Shown here: piece after piece, positions 8,625 through 18,418 of the stretch
Layout of the letters: each line of letters starts with the position of its first letter
How positions within the stretch are numbered: the first letter of the stretch is position 1
DNA from: an uncultured Parabacteroides sp.
GTDB taxonomy: Bacteria; Bacteroidota; Bacteroidia; Bacteroidales; Tannerellaceae
NCBI GenBank assembly: GCA_944325345.1
Contig: CALUZV010000015.1
Coordinates: 1 to 64,000, forward strand
Reading direction: 5' to 3'
DNA length: 64,000 nucleotides
Made by a program: the position numbers and the translations under genes
Notes under the pieces: model-generated
What the model saw: the letters and a program-made list of their open reading frames with translations, nothing else
Database searches by the model: none
What the model was told of the DNA's origin: nothing

Positions 8625-10451
8625 ATGAAAGCATATAGAATAGAGGATTGGTTGCCTACAACCAAGAAAGAAGTGGAAGCCAGGGGCTGGGATTACTTGG
8701 ATGTCATCCTTTTCAGCGGCGATGCCTACGTGGATCATCCGTCGTTCGGCCCGGCAGTAGTCGGACGGACTTTAGAGGCCGAGGGTTTGCGCGTCGCCAT
8801 CGTTCCCCAGCCGGATTGGAGGGGCGATTTCCGCGACTTCAAAAAGCTCGGTGCTCCGCGCCTCTTCTTCGGCGTTACGGCCGGGGCGATGGATTCGATG
8901 ATTAATCATTATACCGCGAATAAACGCCTGCGGAGCGATGATGCCTATACGCCCGACCGCCGTCCAGGGATGCGCCCCGACTATCCGAGCATTGTCTATA
9001 CGAAAATACTGAAAGACTTGTATCCCGACGTGCCGGTCGTTCTCGGAGGGATAGAAGCCTCCCTGCGCCGCCTGACGCACTACGATTATTGGCAAGACCG
9101 CCTGCGCCCCGGCATCTTGGCAGATAGCCCGGCGGACTTATTAATATATGGTATGGGCGAGTTGCCCCTGAAGGAATTGGTGCGCCGCTTGAAAGATGGC
9201 ACACCTTTTTCTGCTTTGAAAGATATTCCCCAAACGGCCTACCTTGCAAGTCATGTAGAGAAGGAGGCTGACGATATTATCCTCTTCTCCCACGAAGAAT
9301 GCCTGCGCGACAAGCTCAAACAGGCGAAGAACTTCCGCCATATCGAGGAAGAATCGAACCGGGTGCACGCCAATAGGATTCTGCAACATATCGGTGGAAA
9401 GGTCATCGTAGTCAATCCTCCCTTCCCGCCTATGAGCGAGGCCGAGATAGATGCCTCCTTCGACCTCCCTTATACCCGCCTGCCCCATCCGAAGTACCGG
9501 GGGAAGGTGATACCGGCTTTCGAGATGATAAAGCATTCGGTCAATATCCACCGGGGATGCTTCGGGGGATGTGCCTTCTGTACTATTTCCGCCCATCAGG
9601 GGAAATTCATCGCCTCGCGGAGCCGCGAATCTATCTTGCGGGAAGTGAAGGCCATTACGGAGATGCCCGACTTCAAAGGATACCTGAGCGACCTCGGAGG
9701 CCCATCAGCCAATATGTACCGTATGGGAGGAAAAGACACTACGTTATGCGGAAAATGCCGCCGGCCCTCGTGCATCTCGCCTTCGATATGCCCCAACCTC
9801 AATGCAGACCATACGGCGCTGCTCGAACTCTATCATGCGGTCGATAGCATCCCCGGCGTGAAGCGTTCGTTCATCGGGAGTGGCATCCGATACGACCTCT
9901 TGCTCCATCCTTATAAAGAAGAAAAACTTGCGAAATCCGCGCGGGACTATACGGAGGAACTTATCGCGAAGCATGTCTCCGGCCGACTCAAGGTAGCCCC
10001 CGAGCATACGGAGGACGGCGTATTGAAGCTGATGCGCAAGCCTTCTTTCAAACTCTTCGAGCAGTTCAAGCACATCTTCGACCGGGTGAATAAGAAATAT
10101 AACCTGAGGCAGCAGCTTATCCCCTACTTCATTTCGAGCCATCCCGGATGCACGGAGGTCGATATGGCAGAGCTGGCCATCAAAACGAAGACGCTCCACT
10201 TCCAACTGGAACAAGTGCAGGACTTCACCCCTACGCCGATGACCCTCGCGACGGAGATATATTACACAGGCTACCACCCCTATACCCTCGAGAAAGTCTA
10301 TACCGCCCGAAGCAAAGAGCAAAAACTGGCCCAACGCCAATTCTTCTTTTGGTACAAGCCGGAGTTCCGCCAGCAAATCACCCGGGCACTACAAAAACTG
10401 AAGCGCGGGGACTTGGCACGGAGGCTGTTCGCCCCCTATTCCCATTTGTAA
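8625..10451 (+). CDS. ygiQ: YgiQ family radical SAM protein
   Basis: A 608-residue protein of the UPF0313/YgiQ family. The radical SAM cluster motif CFGGCAFC has cysteines at 312, 316 and 319, binding a 4Fe-4S cluster and S-adenosylmethionine. The N-terminal part (DVILFSGDAYVDHPSFG, VVLGGIEASLRR) is the B12-binding-like domain, and the C-terminal YHPYTLEKVYTARSKEQK block is typical of the family. The reaction is unknown. Length matches full-length members. It converges on the AraC gene with a 16-base overlap of the 3' ends. Confidence 0.92.
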   Translation: MKAYRIEDWLPTTKKEVEARGWDYLDVILFSGDAYVDHPSFGPAVVGRTLEAEGLRVAIVPQPDWRGDFRDFKKLGAPRLFFGVTAGAMDSMINHYTANKRLRSDDAYTPDRRPGMRPDYPSIVYTKILKDLYPDVPVVLGGIEASLRRLTHYDYWQDRLRPGILADSPADLLIYGMGELPLKELVRRLKDGTPFSALKDIPQTAYLASHVEKEADDIILFSHEECLRDKLKQAKNFRHIEEESNRVHANRILQHIGGKVIVVNPPFPPMSEAEIDASFDLPYTRLPHPKYRGKVIPAFEMIKHSVNIHRGCFGGCAFCTISAHQGKFIASRSRESILREVKAITEMPDFKGYLSDLGGPSANMYRMGGKDTTLCGKCRRPSCISPSICPNLNADHTALLELYHAVDSIPGVKRSFIGSGIRYDLLLHPYKEEKLAKSARDYTEELIAKHVSGRLKVAPEHTEDGVLKLMRKPSFKLFEQFKHIFDRVNKKYNLRQQLIPYFISSHPGCTEVDMAELAIKTKTLHFQLEQVQDFTPTPMTLATEIYYTGYHPYTLEKVYTARSKEQKLAQRQFFFWYKPEFRQQITRALQKLKRGDLARRLFAPYSHL

Positions 10452-10912
10452 AGTTCGGCATAGTTCTTCGGACGATGCTGCTTGCGATATTGGGTGGGAC
10501 TACACGCGAATTTCTGTGCGAACAGATGGGCTAACGAAGCCTGCGAGGAAAAGCCGCACCGACGGGCTATTTCTTTGATCGTTATGTCTGTACAGGTCAG
10601 CCATTCGCAGATTTGCTTCATGCGGTACTGAATAAGGAACTCGTGCAGGGTCATTCCCGTCAGCCAACGGAAGGTTCCGGCGAGTGCCGCAGCATCTGCC
10701 CCCACAGACTCTGCCAATCCCTTTGCCGACAAGCTATTGTATTCCAACAAGACCTGCCCGACGATATCCATCAGGACAGACCCCGTCGGTTTAAACATTT
10801 TTTCCTTCTCCCGGACATGTATCCAGCCGTTCTTGTGTTTTATGATGTCTGCCTTCAAAACCGAGACATAAACATCGTCCACGGTAAACCGTTTTACCTC
10901 TTTTTTATTCAT
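10436..10912 (-). CDS. Short AraC-family transcription regulator
   Basis: A 158-residue protein. Residues about 60-150 form the double helix-turn-helix of the AraC family (LAESVGADAAALAGTFRWLTG, then IKEIARRCGFSSQASLAHLFAQKF followed by PTQYRK). The first 55 residues are basic and too short for a usual sugar- or effector-binding cupin, so it may act without a ligand. A strong ribosome site AAGGAGGA lies just upstream of the ATG, and TATCTTTG at 10946-10939 is its promoter. Target genes unknown. Confidence 0.85.
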   Translation of the reverse strand: MNKKEVKRFTVDDVYVSVLKADIIKHKNGWIHVREKEKMFKPTGSVLMDIVGQVLLEYNSLSAKGLAESVGADAAALAGTFRWLTGMTLHEFLIQYRMKQICEWLTCTDITIKEIARRCGFSSQASLAHLFAQKFACSPTQYRKQHRPKNYAELYKWE

Positions 10913-10938
10913 TTCCTCCTTATTATAGATTCAAAACA

Positions 10939-10946
10939 CAAAGATA
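10939..10946 (-). promoter_or_regulatory. Promoter of the AraC-family gene
   Basis: TATCTTTG on the minus strand about 27 bases before the start codon. No good -33 box is visible, which might mean an activator is needed. Confidence 0.5.
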
Positions 10947-10983
10947 GGCTTTCCTTGATTAGATTTAAAGGATTGAGCAGGAA

Positions 10984-11178
10984 AAATTTGATCATACAAT
11001 ATGTTTCATCAAATTTTTGCATGAAGATTTGATCATGCATATTGTTTCATCAAATTTTTGCATGAAGATTTGATCATACAATATGTTTCATCAAGTTTTT
11101 GCACGAAAATTTGATCATACATATTGTTTCATCAAGTTTTCGCATGAAGATTTGATCATACAATATGTTTCATCAAAT
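10984..11178. repeat. 41-base tandem array abutting the stop codon of a DMT transporter
   Basis: TTTGATCAT recurs with its G at 10990, 11031, 11072, 11113 and 11154, exactly 41 bases apart. Each unit contains the palindrome ATTTGAT...ATCAAAT with an inner CATA/TATG pair, and a second short palindrome around TTGCATGAA. The last copy ends one base before the stop of the EamA-type gene. Confidence 0.9.
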
Positions 11179-12090
11179 TTACGCCCGTCTCATCCCCCTC
11201 AACTTTCTTCCCAGAAGCGAAATCCCTTGCCGAATGCTCCGCGAAAGGATAATCAGCGTTACGGCAACTATTATCAATGACATGCCGAGAGCTTCCGACG
11301 AAGTAAAGGGTTCGCTGAAGACAAACACACCGATACATACGGCCGTAAGCGGTTCCATCGCCCCCAAAACCGAGGTGAGTGTCCCCCCGATACGCCGCAC
11401 GGCCAGCACAAGGGTGATATTGGAAATAACGGTGGGCAACACGGCCAAGAGGAAAAGGTTCAATACCGACATTCCGTCGGGTATGGGCTGGATTCCCAAA
11501 TGTGTCGATGCCCGGAGGCCGAAGAGGATGGTGCTGACCACAAAGACATAGAAGGCGAGCTTCCGCCCGTCCATCGTCCGCACCCGGGATTTATTAACTA
11601 CCACGATATAAGAGGCGTAGGCTACGGCCGAGAGCAAGACGATAATCACTCCAAGCGCGGAAAAATGGATATCCCCGCTGATGGAAAGACGCGCGACTCC
11701 CGCGATAGCCAACATAATAGCCAACAGGGTAATCCACGAGGTGCGCTCTCGGAAAAAGCATAACATCAATAAAGTAACAAAGACGGGATAGGTAAAATGG
11801 AGCGTCGTGGCCACACCTGCCCCCATGAAATCATATCCCCAGAAGAGGAACATCGCCGAGCACGTATAGAAAAAGCCCAGCAAGAGGAAAAACGGAAGGT
11901 CGGCCCGCCCGACCCGGAACGATTCGCCCTTGAGCTTCATCATCACCCCCAAGGCGAGGGTGGCCAACACAAAGCGATAGAAGAGTATAGATTCAAAATG
12001 CATCCCGCGTGCCATGAGGGGAAGTGTAAAGAGGGGTATGAGGCCGAATGTAACCGAAGTGACTATGCCATAAAGGAATCCTTTTATCAT
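11179..12090 (-). CDS. DMT-superfamily (EamA) transporter
   Basis: A 303-residue inner-membrane protein with ten hydrophobic helices arranged as two EamA repeats (GLIPLFTLPLMARGMHFESILFYRF and the second-half GAMEPLTAVCIGVFVFSEPFT). The family exports or imports small metabolites; the substrate cannot be told from sequence. The loop TMDGRKL separates the halves. A monocistronic gene with TATCTTTG 52 bases upstream and a 41-base repeat array immediately after the stop. Confidence 0.85.
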   Translation of the reverse strand: MIKGFLYGIVTSVTFGLIPLFTLPLMARGMHFESILFYRFVLATLALGVMMKLKGESFRVGRADLPFFLLLGFFYTCSAMFLFWGYDFMGAGVATTLHFTYPVFVTLLMLCFFRERTSWITLLAIMLAIAGVARLSISGDIHFSALGVIIVLLSAVAYASYIVVVNKSRVRTMDGRKLAFYVFVVSTILFGLRASTHLGIQPIPDGMSVLNLFLLAVLPTVISNITLVLAVRRIGGTLTSVLGAMEPLTAVCIGVFVFSEPFTSSEALGMSLIIVAVTLIILSRSIRQGISLLGRKLRGMRRA

Positions 12091-12141
12091 TTCAAGAGGT
12101 ATTTGTTATTTTCCCAATCCAGTTTTATGTTTAATGGGGCG

Positions 12142-12149
12142 CAAAGATA
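12142..12149 (-). promoter_or_regulatory. Promoter of the first DMT transporter
   Basis: TATCTTTGCGCCCC on the minus strand matches the -7 consensus. No -33 TTG at the expected distance. Confidence 0.5.
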
Positions 12150-12273
12150 GGGGAAATGGGGGAAAGTAGGAAAAGGGCAGGAAATAGTTGATACAAATCA
12201 ATATTTAAAATTTCTTAAGCATAAACCCCGTATTTTTTAAACAGCTTTCAAACGAAAAAAGAAGGCGAAAGGC

Positions 12274-12281
12274 TACTTTTG
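12274..12281 (+). promoter_or_regulatory. Promoter of the TIM-barrel protein gene
   Basis: TACTTTTG at 12274-12281, about 52 bases before the start codon, fits the -7 consensus. Confidence 0.5.
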
Positions 12282-12333
12282 CGATGAATAAAACAAAAAG
12301 AAATTGCATAACTTATAAATCTTAGTTGTACTT

Positions 12334-13326
12334 ATGTCAAACAGACGAACATTTTTGAAAAACATCTCCCTCCTGACATTAGGAGGCTTGGCGAGCCGCC
12401 AAGCCTTGGCCGCTCCAAGCAACACGTTGAGTACGAATGCCTCTGCCCCGGTTTCGATGGGCACGAACGCAAAGCAAATGGGTCTGCAAACGTATTCCCT
12501 GGGTCAAGAATTGCTGAAAGACCTGCCGAATGGTTTGCAAAGATTGGCCAAGATGGGCTTCACCGAACTGGAAATCTTCGGGTATCGCGAAGACACGGGC
12601 AAGTTCGGAGACTACAATCCGCAGAACACGCTCTTCATTTCCCCGAAGGAATACAAGAAGATGGCCGACGATGCCGGGTTGAAAATCACCAGTTCACACC
12701 TCACCCCTTCCGTGCGAGACTATATCCCTGAGAACATGTCGAAGTTTGAAGACTTCTGGAAAAAGGCTACGGACATTCATGCCGAGCTGGGATGCAAATA
12801 TATGGTGCAACCCAGTCTGCCACGCATCGAAAACGAAGACGATGCAAAACGCGTATGCGATGTCTTCAACAAGGCAGGCGAAATCACCAGCCAGGCTGGT
12901 ATCCTCTGGGGTTATCATAACCATAACAGGGAGTTCGAACGCGTCCTGAAGGCTGGGGAAAAGAAAGCGGAAAGACCTAACCGGCGGGCTCCACAAGGCA
13001 CATACATCGAAGAACTCTTCATGAAGAATACCGACCCGAAGAAGGTTATGTTCGAATTGGATGTATATTGGACCGTCATGGGACAACAAGACCCGCTCGA
13101 CTGGATGGATCAATACAAAGACCGCATCAAGCTCTTGCATATCAAGGACCGCTGGATATTGGGCGCATCGGGCATGATGAACTTCCCGAACATCTTCAAG
13201 AAGGCATACGAAATTGGTATCTTGGGATATTTCGTGGAACTGGAAGGCGACCCGAAAGGACGTACGCAGTTCGAAGGCGTGGAAGCCAGCGCGAAATATT
13301 TGCAGAATGCTTCTTTCGTGAAATAA
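12334..13326 (+). CDS. Exported TIM-barrel sugar isomerase/epimerase-like protein
   Basis: A 330-residue protein of the xylose isomerase-like TIM-barrel family (AP endonuclease 2 fold). Metal-ligand segments are visible as ELEIFGY, GYHNHNREF, FELDVYW and LHIKD. The N-terminus NRRTFLKNISLLTLGG resembles a twin-arginine signal, common for this family in Bacteroidetes, with the body beginning after about residue 30. The substrate is unknown; such proteins often act on sugar acids or inositol derivatives in the periplasm. It has its own promoter and a strong terminator, so it seems monocistronic. Confidence 0.82.
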   Translation: MSNRRTFLKNISLLTLGGLASRQALAAPSNTLSTNASAPVSMGTNAKQMGLQTYSLGQELLKDLPNGLQRLAKMGFTELEIFGYREDTGKFGDYNPQNTLFISPKEYKKMADDAGLKITSSHLTPSVRDYIPENMSKFEDFWKKATDIHAELGCKYMVQPSLPRIENEDDAKRVCDVFNKAGEITSQAGILWGYHNHNREFERVLKAGEKKAERPNRRAPQGTYIEELFMKNTDPKKVMFELDVYWTVMGQQDPLDWMDQYKDRIKLLHIKDRWILGASGMMNFPNIFKKAYEIGILGYFVELEGDPKGRTQFEGVEASAKYLQNASFVK

Positions 13327-13348
13327 ACAAAAAACGATAAAAGAACGG

Positions 13349-13388
13349 GCAGCTAAGGAGGGGGAGACCTTGACTTAGCTGCTTTTTT
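13349..13388 (+). terminator. Intrinsic terminator of the TIM-barrel gene
   Basis: GCAGCTAAG (13349-13357) pairs with CTTAGCTGC (13374-13382), followed by six T. The T-run ends three bases before the next gene's -7 box. Confidence 0.88.
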
Positions 13389-13399
13389 ATGTACCTTTG
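13370..13399 (+). promoter_or_regulatory. prmA promoter, overlapping the upstream terminator
   Basis: TTG at 13370-13372, a 19-base spacer and TACCTTTG at 13392-13399. The -33 box and most of the spacer are the 3' arm and T-run of the preceding terminator. Confidence 0.7.
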
Positions 13400-13430
13400 C
13401 GAACCCATAGAACAATAAATGATTACTCCC

Positions 13431-14306
13431 ATGAACTATTACGAAGTAAAATTCACGTACACCTCAGAGATAGAAACAGAAGTCATCAACGACGTATTGG
13501 CCTCGGAACTGGGCGAAATAGGTTTCGAGAGCTTTACCGAAGACGAAGACGGGCTGAAAGCCTACATCGCGGAAAACCTCTTCGACGAGGATGCCTTGAA
13601 CCGCAAACTGGCGGTTTTCCCCTTGGAAAACGTATGTTTTCACTTCACAAAGCTATGGATTGAAGGCAAAGATTGGAATGAAGAATGGGAAAAGAATTAT
13701 TTCCAGCCCATACATATCGGGCACGAATGCTTGATACGCGCCTCGTTCCACCCCGACGAACCGGGCTATACCTATAATATAATAATAGACCCGAAGATGG
13801 CATTCGGCACCGGAAACCACTCGACGACATACCTGATGATAAGCGAAATCCTGAAGCTCGACCTTCAAGGAAAAGAAGTGCTCGACATGGGATGCGGCAC
13901 GGCGGTGCTGGCTATATTGGCACGGATGAAAGGAGCTTCGCGGGTCGTAGCCATAGATATTGACGAATGGGCTTACAACAATGCGCGCGAAAACATCCGC
14001 CTAAACCATACGGAAGACATCGAAGTCGGCCTTGGGGGAGCCGAGAAGATAGCCGGATATGGCACGTTCGACATCATCTTCGCCAACATCAACCGAAACA
14101 TCCTCCTCAATGACATGCACCTCTATGCCCGCTCGTTGCGCCAGGGAGGTCTGTTATACATGAGCGGGTTCTATACCGAAGACATCCCAGCCATCGAAGC
14201 CGAGTGCGAAAAGAACGGGATAAAGCTCCTCTCCCACTCGGAACAAAAGAACTGGGTAGCCGTAAAATGCGAGAAAGAAGGAGCAAAAAGCCAAATAAAA
14301 GGTTAA
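13431..14306 (+). CDS. prmA: Ribosomal protein L11 methyltransferase PrmA
   Basis: A 291-residue methyltransferase that trimethylates ribosomal protein L11 using S-adenosylmethionine. Motif I is LDMGCGTAVLAIL, preceded by the family signature FGTGNHSTT, and the catalytic-site motif is FANINRNIL. The N-terminal domain (YYEVKFTYTSEIETE) binds L11. An in-frame ATG at 13419 would add MITP; I prefer 13431 because homologues begin at the MxYYEV position. Cytoplasmic. Confidence 0.93.
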   Translation: MNYYEVKFTYTSEIETEVINDVLASELGEIGFESFTEDEDGLKAYIAENLFDEDALNRKLAVFPLENVCFHFTKLWIEGKDWNEEWEKNYFQPIHIGHECLIRASFHPDEPGYTYNIIIDPKMAFGTGNHSTTYLMISEILKLDLQGKEVLDMGCGTAVLAILARMKGASRVVAIDIDEWAYNNARENIRLNHTEDIEVGLGGAEKIAGYGTFDIIFANINRNILLNDMHLYARSLRQGGLLYMSGFYTEDIPAIEAECEKNGIKLLSHSEQKNWVAVKCEKEGAKSQIKG

Positions 14307-14393
14307 ATTAATAAAAAATTCTTCTTTCCTTTTGCCAATCTAAATAAAAGGCGTACATTAGTGGCACGTTAATTTTAAATACAAAGAAGCGAT

Positions 14394-14615
14394 ATGAAAA
14401 ATGTAGATTCTAAATTGTTATTAGGCTTGGTAATCGGTGCTGCCGTAGGTAGCGCGGTAGGTTATTTAGTAGCAACAGACCGGAAAGACGAAATCCTGGA
14501 CGAGCTGAACAACGTAGTAGGCAAAGTAAAAGAAGGCTTCAACAACGCTATTGCTAAATACAAAGAAGGCAAACAGGAAATTGTTGCAAAGGCAGAAGAA
14601 GTAGCTGCTGAATAA
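14394..14615 (+). CDS. YtxH domain small envelope protein
   Basis: A 73-residue protein with one hydrophobic, Gly-rich segment (LLLGLVIGAAVGSAVGYLVA) followed by a Lys/Glu-rich amphipathic helix, the plan of YtxH/GvpP-like proteins linked to stress. First of three closely packed genes whose products all look membrane-associated; the next gene begins eight bases after its stop. Function unknown. Confidence 0.78.
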   Translation: MKNVDSKLLLGLVIGAAVGSAVGYLVATDRKDEILDELNNVVGKVKEGFNNAIAKYKEGKQEIVAKAEEVAAE

Positions 14616-14623
14616 GAAGAAGG

Positions 14624-15043
14624 ATGAAAGATTCGGAAAAAATCTTCCAAGAACTGAAGAAAGACTTGAAAACTTATGCAGAGCTTAAGTTCGAGCTTCT
14701 GAAGTTGAACACATACGAGAGGACGGGGAAAGTACTCAGCGTCCTCTCGTATGGCATCATCGTGTTGTTTTTGGCTTTCTTCACCATCCTCTTCATATTC
14801 CTTGCGCTGGGGTTCTGGTTAGGAGATTATTTTGAATCCATCGCGGCGGGGTTCATCGGAGTCGTGGCTTTATACCTTATATTAATAGGTATCGTGTTCA
14901 TGAACCGGGAGAAAATCCGCACCGCTATCCTGAATGAAATCATAGCCGCCCTGGCTACATACGACGAAAAGAAAAACGGGACAGACAACAATGAACGACC
15001 AACCGATGAAAAGACGGACACCACTGGAGATATTGCAAGCTGA
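14624..15043 (+). CDS. Phage-holin-like (DUF1469 type) membrane protein
   Basis: A 139-residue protein. An N-terminal amphipathic helix (EKIFQELKKDLKTYAELKFELLKL) leads into two long hydrophobic helices separated by a GDYFESIA turn, then a polar, charged tail. This is the Phage_holin_3_6 / superfamily III holin-like plan found in chromosomal stress operons, without phage genes around. Its 3' end overlaps the next gene by 53 bases. Confidence 0.75.
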   Translation: MKDSEKIFQELKKDLKTYAELKFELLKLNTYERTGKVLSVLSYGIIVLFLAFFTILFIFLALGFWLGDYFESIAAGFIGVVALYLILIGIVFMNREKIRTAILNEIIAALATYDEKKNGTDNNERPTDEKTDTTGDIAS

Positions 15044-15395
15044 AAAAGCCTCGTTGGAAAACGCCTGCCGGATACAGGAACAAAAGCTCAACGAGTCGTT
15101 CTCCTACCTGCAAGAAAACGCGGGGAGCGTCCTCTTGTCGGGCTTGTCATCCCTCTTGTTCCCGGGAAACAAATCTTCGAAAGGGAAAACGAACAACACC
15201 ACATCATCCGCCGAGGCGAAAGCCCATGCCTCAACGACACCGACGATACCCATCGGCTTATCAGACTATTTGTCGATAGCTAAAGGCTTGATACCAGTAG
15301 CTTGGGAGATAGCCCAACCCTTCATAATGAGCTGGGGTATCAAAAAGGCGAAAAGAATGCTGGCACGCTTGTTCGCCCCGAAAAAGAAAGTTTAA
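14991..15395 (+). CDS. Hypothetical protein of the YtxH/holin operon
   Basis: A 134-residue protein I cannot assign. It has a charged coiled-coil-like N-terminus (EILQAEKASLENACRIQEQKLNESFSYL), a Ser/Thr-rich middle and a C-terminal amphipathic or membrane-near helix (IPVAWEIAQPFIMSWGIKKAKRML) ending in lysines. It overlaps the upstream gene by 53 bases in another frame, so translation may be coupled. Bacteroidales genomes often carry such a third gene after YtxH and holin-like genes. Confidence 0.65.
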   Translation: MNDQPMKRRTPLEILQAEKASLENACRIQEQKLNESFSYLQENAGSVLLSGLSSLLFPGNKSSKGKTNNTTSSAEAKAHASTTPTIPIGLSDYLSIAKGLIPVAWEIAQPFIMSWGIKKAKRMLARLFAPKKKV

Positions 15396-15460
15396 CACTC
15401 CATCGGCGAAAAGGGCGTACTTTTTCACGATAAATAAGCAGAGAATCCAAAAAACATCGT

Positions 15461-15502
15461 TAATTTTGCGACGTTAAAACGAAGGAGGGTATTTCCCCTC
15501 CT
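15461..15502 (+). promoter_or_regulatory. gapA promoter and 5' leader hairpin
   Basis: TAATTTTG at 15461-15468 is a -7 box about 93 bases before the gapA start. The leader then has AGGAGGG (15483-15489) pairing with CCCCTCCT (15495-15502), a hairpin near the 5' end of the mRNA that could stabilise it. The hairpin role is inference. Confidence 0.5.
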
Positions 15503-15537
15503 AAGATTGTCAAAACAAAGAACAATAATATTTTTAA

Positions 15538-16572
<1,035 letters not shown>

Positions 16573-16598
16573 TCTATTTAGAAAAGATTATAAGTTTA

Positions 16599-16631
16599 GA
16601 GCCGCATCCGCTTTCAGGGTGCGGCTTTTTT
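16599..16631 (+). terminator. gapA terminator
   Basis: GCCGCATCC pairs with GGGTGCGGC, then a run of six T. It ends three bases before the miaA -7 box. Confidence 0.9.
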
Positions 16632-16634
16632 GTT

Positions 16635-16642
16635 TACCTTTG
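16635..16642 (+). promoter_or_regulatory. miaA promoter abutting the gapA terminator
   Basis: TACCTTTG at 16635-16642; a TTTC at 16612-16615 in the terminator loop lies 19 bases upstream and may serve as -33. The ATG of miaA is only eight bases after the box, so the leader is very short or absent. Confidence 0.6.
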
Positions 16643-16650
16643 TTCCCGTC

Positions 16651-17583
16651 ATGGAAAAGAATTACCAACTCATCACCATCTTAGGCCCTACGGCTTCGGG
16701 CAAAACCTCTTTTGCCGCGGCCTTGGCGGAGCGTATCGGCTCGGAAATCATCAGCGCCGATTCCCGCCAGGTCTATCGGAGAATGGACATCGGGACAGGG
16801 AAAGACTTGGAGGACTATGTCGTAAATGGCAAAAACATACCTTACCACCTGATAAATATATGTAATCCGGGTGATAAATATAATGTTTTCGAGTACCAGC
16901 ACGCCTTCTTCCGGGCTTTCGACGCGATTCGTTCACGGGGGAAACTTCCTATCCTATGTGGCGGTACAGGCTTGTATATCGAGGCGGTACTGAAGGGGTA
17001 CAAGCTCTTGGACGTGCCTCCTAACCCCGCATTGAGGGAGGCGTTGAAAGACAAACCGCTCGCCGAACTGGAACAAATCCTCTCCTCGTATAAGACTCTG
17101 CACAACAAGACTGATGTCGATTCCGCCCAACGTGCCATCCGTGCCATCGAAATCGAGGAGTATTATCGGACTGAGGCTCCGGACAAAACCGAGTATGCCC
17201 CCATCCATAGCCTCATCATCGGGATAGATATCGAGCGGAAATTGAGGCGGGAAAGAATCTCCCAGCGCCTCGTGAAACGCCTCGACGAGGGGATGCTCGA
17301 CGAGATACGCCAGCTCTTGGATTCGGGCATCAAAGCCGAGGACTTAATCTATTATGGACTGGAATATAAATATTTGACACAATATGTCATCGGCGAACTG
17401 ACCTACGCGGAGATGTTTTCCCAGCTGGAGATAGCCATCCATCAATTCGCCAAACGGCAAATGACGTGGTTCCGGGGGATGGAACGGCGCGGTTTTACTA
17501 TCCACTGGATAGATGCCCTCCTGCCTACCGAAGAGAAGATTGACCGTGTCTTGGCGCTCCTTGCCTCCACGCATCATCCATAA
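16651..17583 (+). CDS. miaA: tRNA dimethylallyltransferase MiaA
   Basis: A 310-residue enzyme adding a dimethylallyl group to A37 of tRNAs that read codons starting with U. The P-loop GPTASGKT is at residues 12-19, followed by SADSRQVYRRMDIGTGK, the tRNA and prenyl donor site, and GGTGLYIEAVLKG. A longer reading frame from 16630 exists but its first codons are the promoter itself, so ATG 16651 is chosen. kdsA follows 22 bases later and is probably cotranscribed. Confidence 0.95.
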   Translation: MEKNYQLITILGPTASGKTSFAAALAERIGSEIISADSRQVYRRMDIGTGKDLEDYVVNGKNIPYHLINICNPGDKYNVFEYQHAFFRAFDAIRSRGKLPILCGGTGLYIEAVLKGYKLLDVPPNPALREALKDKPLAELEQILSSYKTLHNKTDVDSAQRAIRAIEIEEYYRTEAPDKTEYAPIHSLIIGIDIERKLRRERISQRLVKRLDEGMLDEIRQLLDSGIKAEDLIYYGLEYKYLTQYVIGELTYAEMFSQLEIAIHQFAKRQMTWFRGMERRGFTIHWIDALLPTEEKIDRVLALLASTHHP

Positions 17584-17605
17584 TTTATAACTCACAATTA
17601 TAGAA

Positions 17606-18418
17606 ATGTTTAGCATCGAAGATTTAAGAAACAAGAAGAACTTCTTCCTCCTCGCCGGCCCGTGCGTGATTGAAGGGGAAGAGATGGCTCTGCATATAGC
17701 CGAGCACATCGCCAATATCACCCAAAGGCTCGATATCCCGTTCGTTTTCAAGGGTTCGTATCGGAAGGCAAACCGTTCGCGCCTCGATTCTTTCACGGGC
17801 ATCGGGGACGAAAAGGCACTGAAGATTCTCCGGAAAGTAGGCGAGACTTTCCACGTGCCTACCGTTACGGACATTCACGAGACACATGAAGCACAGATGG
17901 CCGCCGAGTACGTCGATGTCCTCCAAATCCCGGCTTTCCTATGCCGGCAGACCGACCTCCTCGTAGCTGCGGCCCATACCGGCAAGGTGGTCAATATCAA
18001 GAAGGGGCAATTCCTTTCGCCCGGAGCCATGCAATTTGCGGCGCAAAAGGTCGTTGATGCGGGAAACAAGGACGTGATGCTCACCGAACGGGGGACGACT
18101 TTCGGCTATACTGACCTCGTGGTCGATTTCCGGGGAATCCCTGAGATGCAGGCTTTTGGCTATCCTGTCATCATGGATATCACCCATTCCCTGCAACAAC
18201 CCAACCAAACTTCGGGCGTAACGGGCGGGCTTCCGGCACTCATCGAGACGCTTGCGAGGGCAGCCGTAGCCGTGGGCGTGGACGGATTGTTCCTCGAAAC
18301 GCATCCCGAACCCTCAATGGCGAAGTCAGACGGAGCCAATATGTTGAAGCTCGACCGGCTGGAAGGATTGCTGGAAAGGCTGGTGAAGATTCGGGAGGCT
18401 ATCAACCCAACCTGCTGA
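17606..18418 (+). CDS. kdsA: 3-deoxy-8-phosphooctulonate (KDO-8-P) synthase
   Basis: A 270-residue TIM-barrel aldolase condensing phosphoenolpyruvate with arabinose-5-phosphate to make KDO-8-phosphate for lipopolysaccharide. Family motifs are AGPCVIEGEE (PEP site), FKGSYRKANRS, PAFLCRQTDLL, NIKKGQFLSP and LTERGTTFGY. Length matches the family. Its last 17 bases overlap the convergent Crp/Fnr gene. Confidence 0.96.
   Translation: MFSIEDLRNKKNFFLLAGPCVIEGEEMALHIAEHIANITQRLDIPFVFKGSYRKANRSRLDSFTGIGDEKALKILRKVGETFHVPTVTDIHETHEAQMAAEYVDVLQIPAFLCRQTDLLVAAAHTGKVVNIKKGQFLSPGAMQFAAQKVVDAGNKDVMLTERGTTFGYTDLVVDFRGIPEMQAFGYPVIMDITHSLQQPNQTSGVTGGLPALIETLARAAVAVGVDGLFLETHPEPSMAKSDGANMLKLDRLEGLLERLVKIREAINPTC

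Noticed and set aside
14624-15043. Prophage remnant because of the holin-like protein
   Set aside because: No endolysin, tail, capsid or integrase gene; this holin-like family is usual in chromosomal stress operons.
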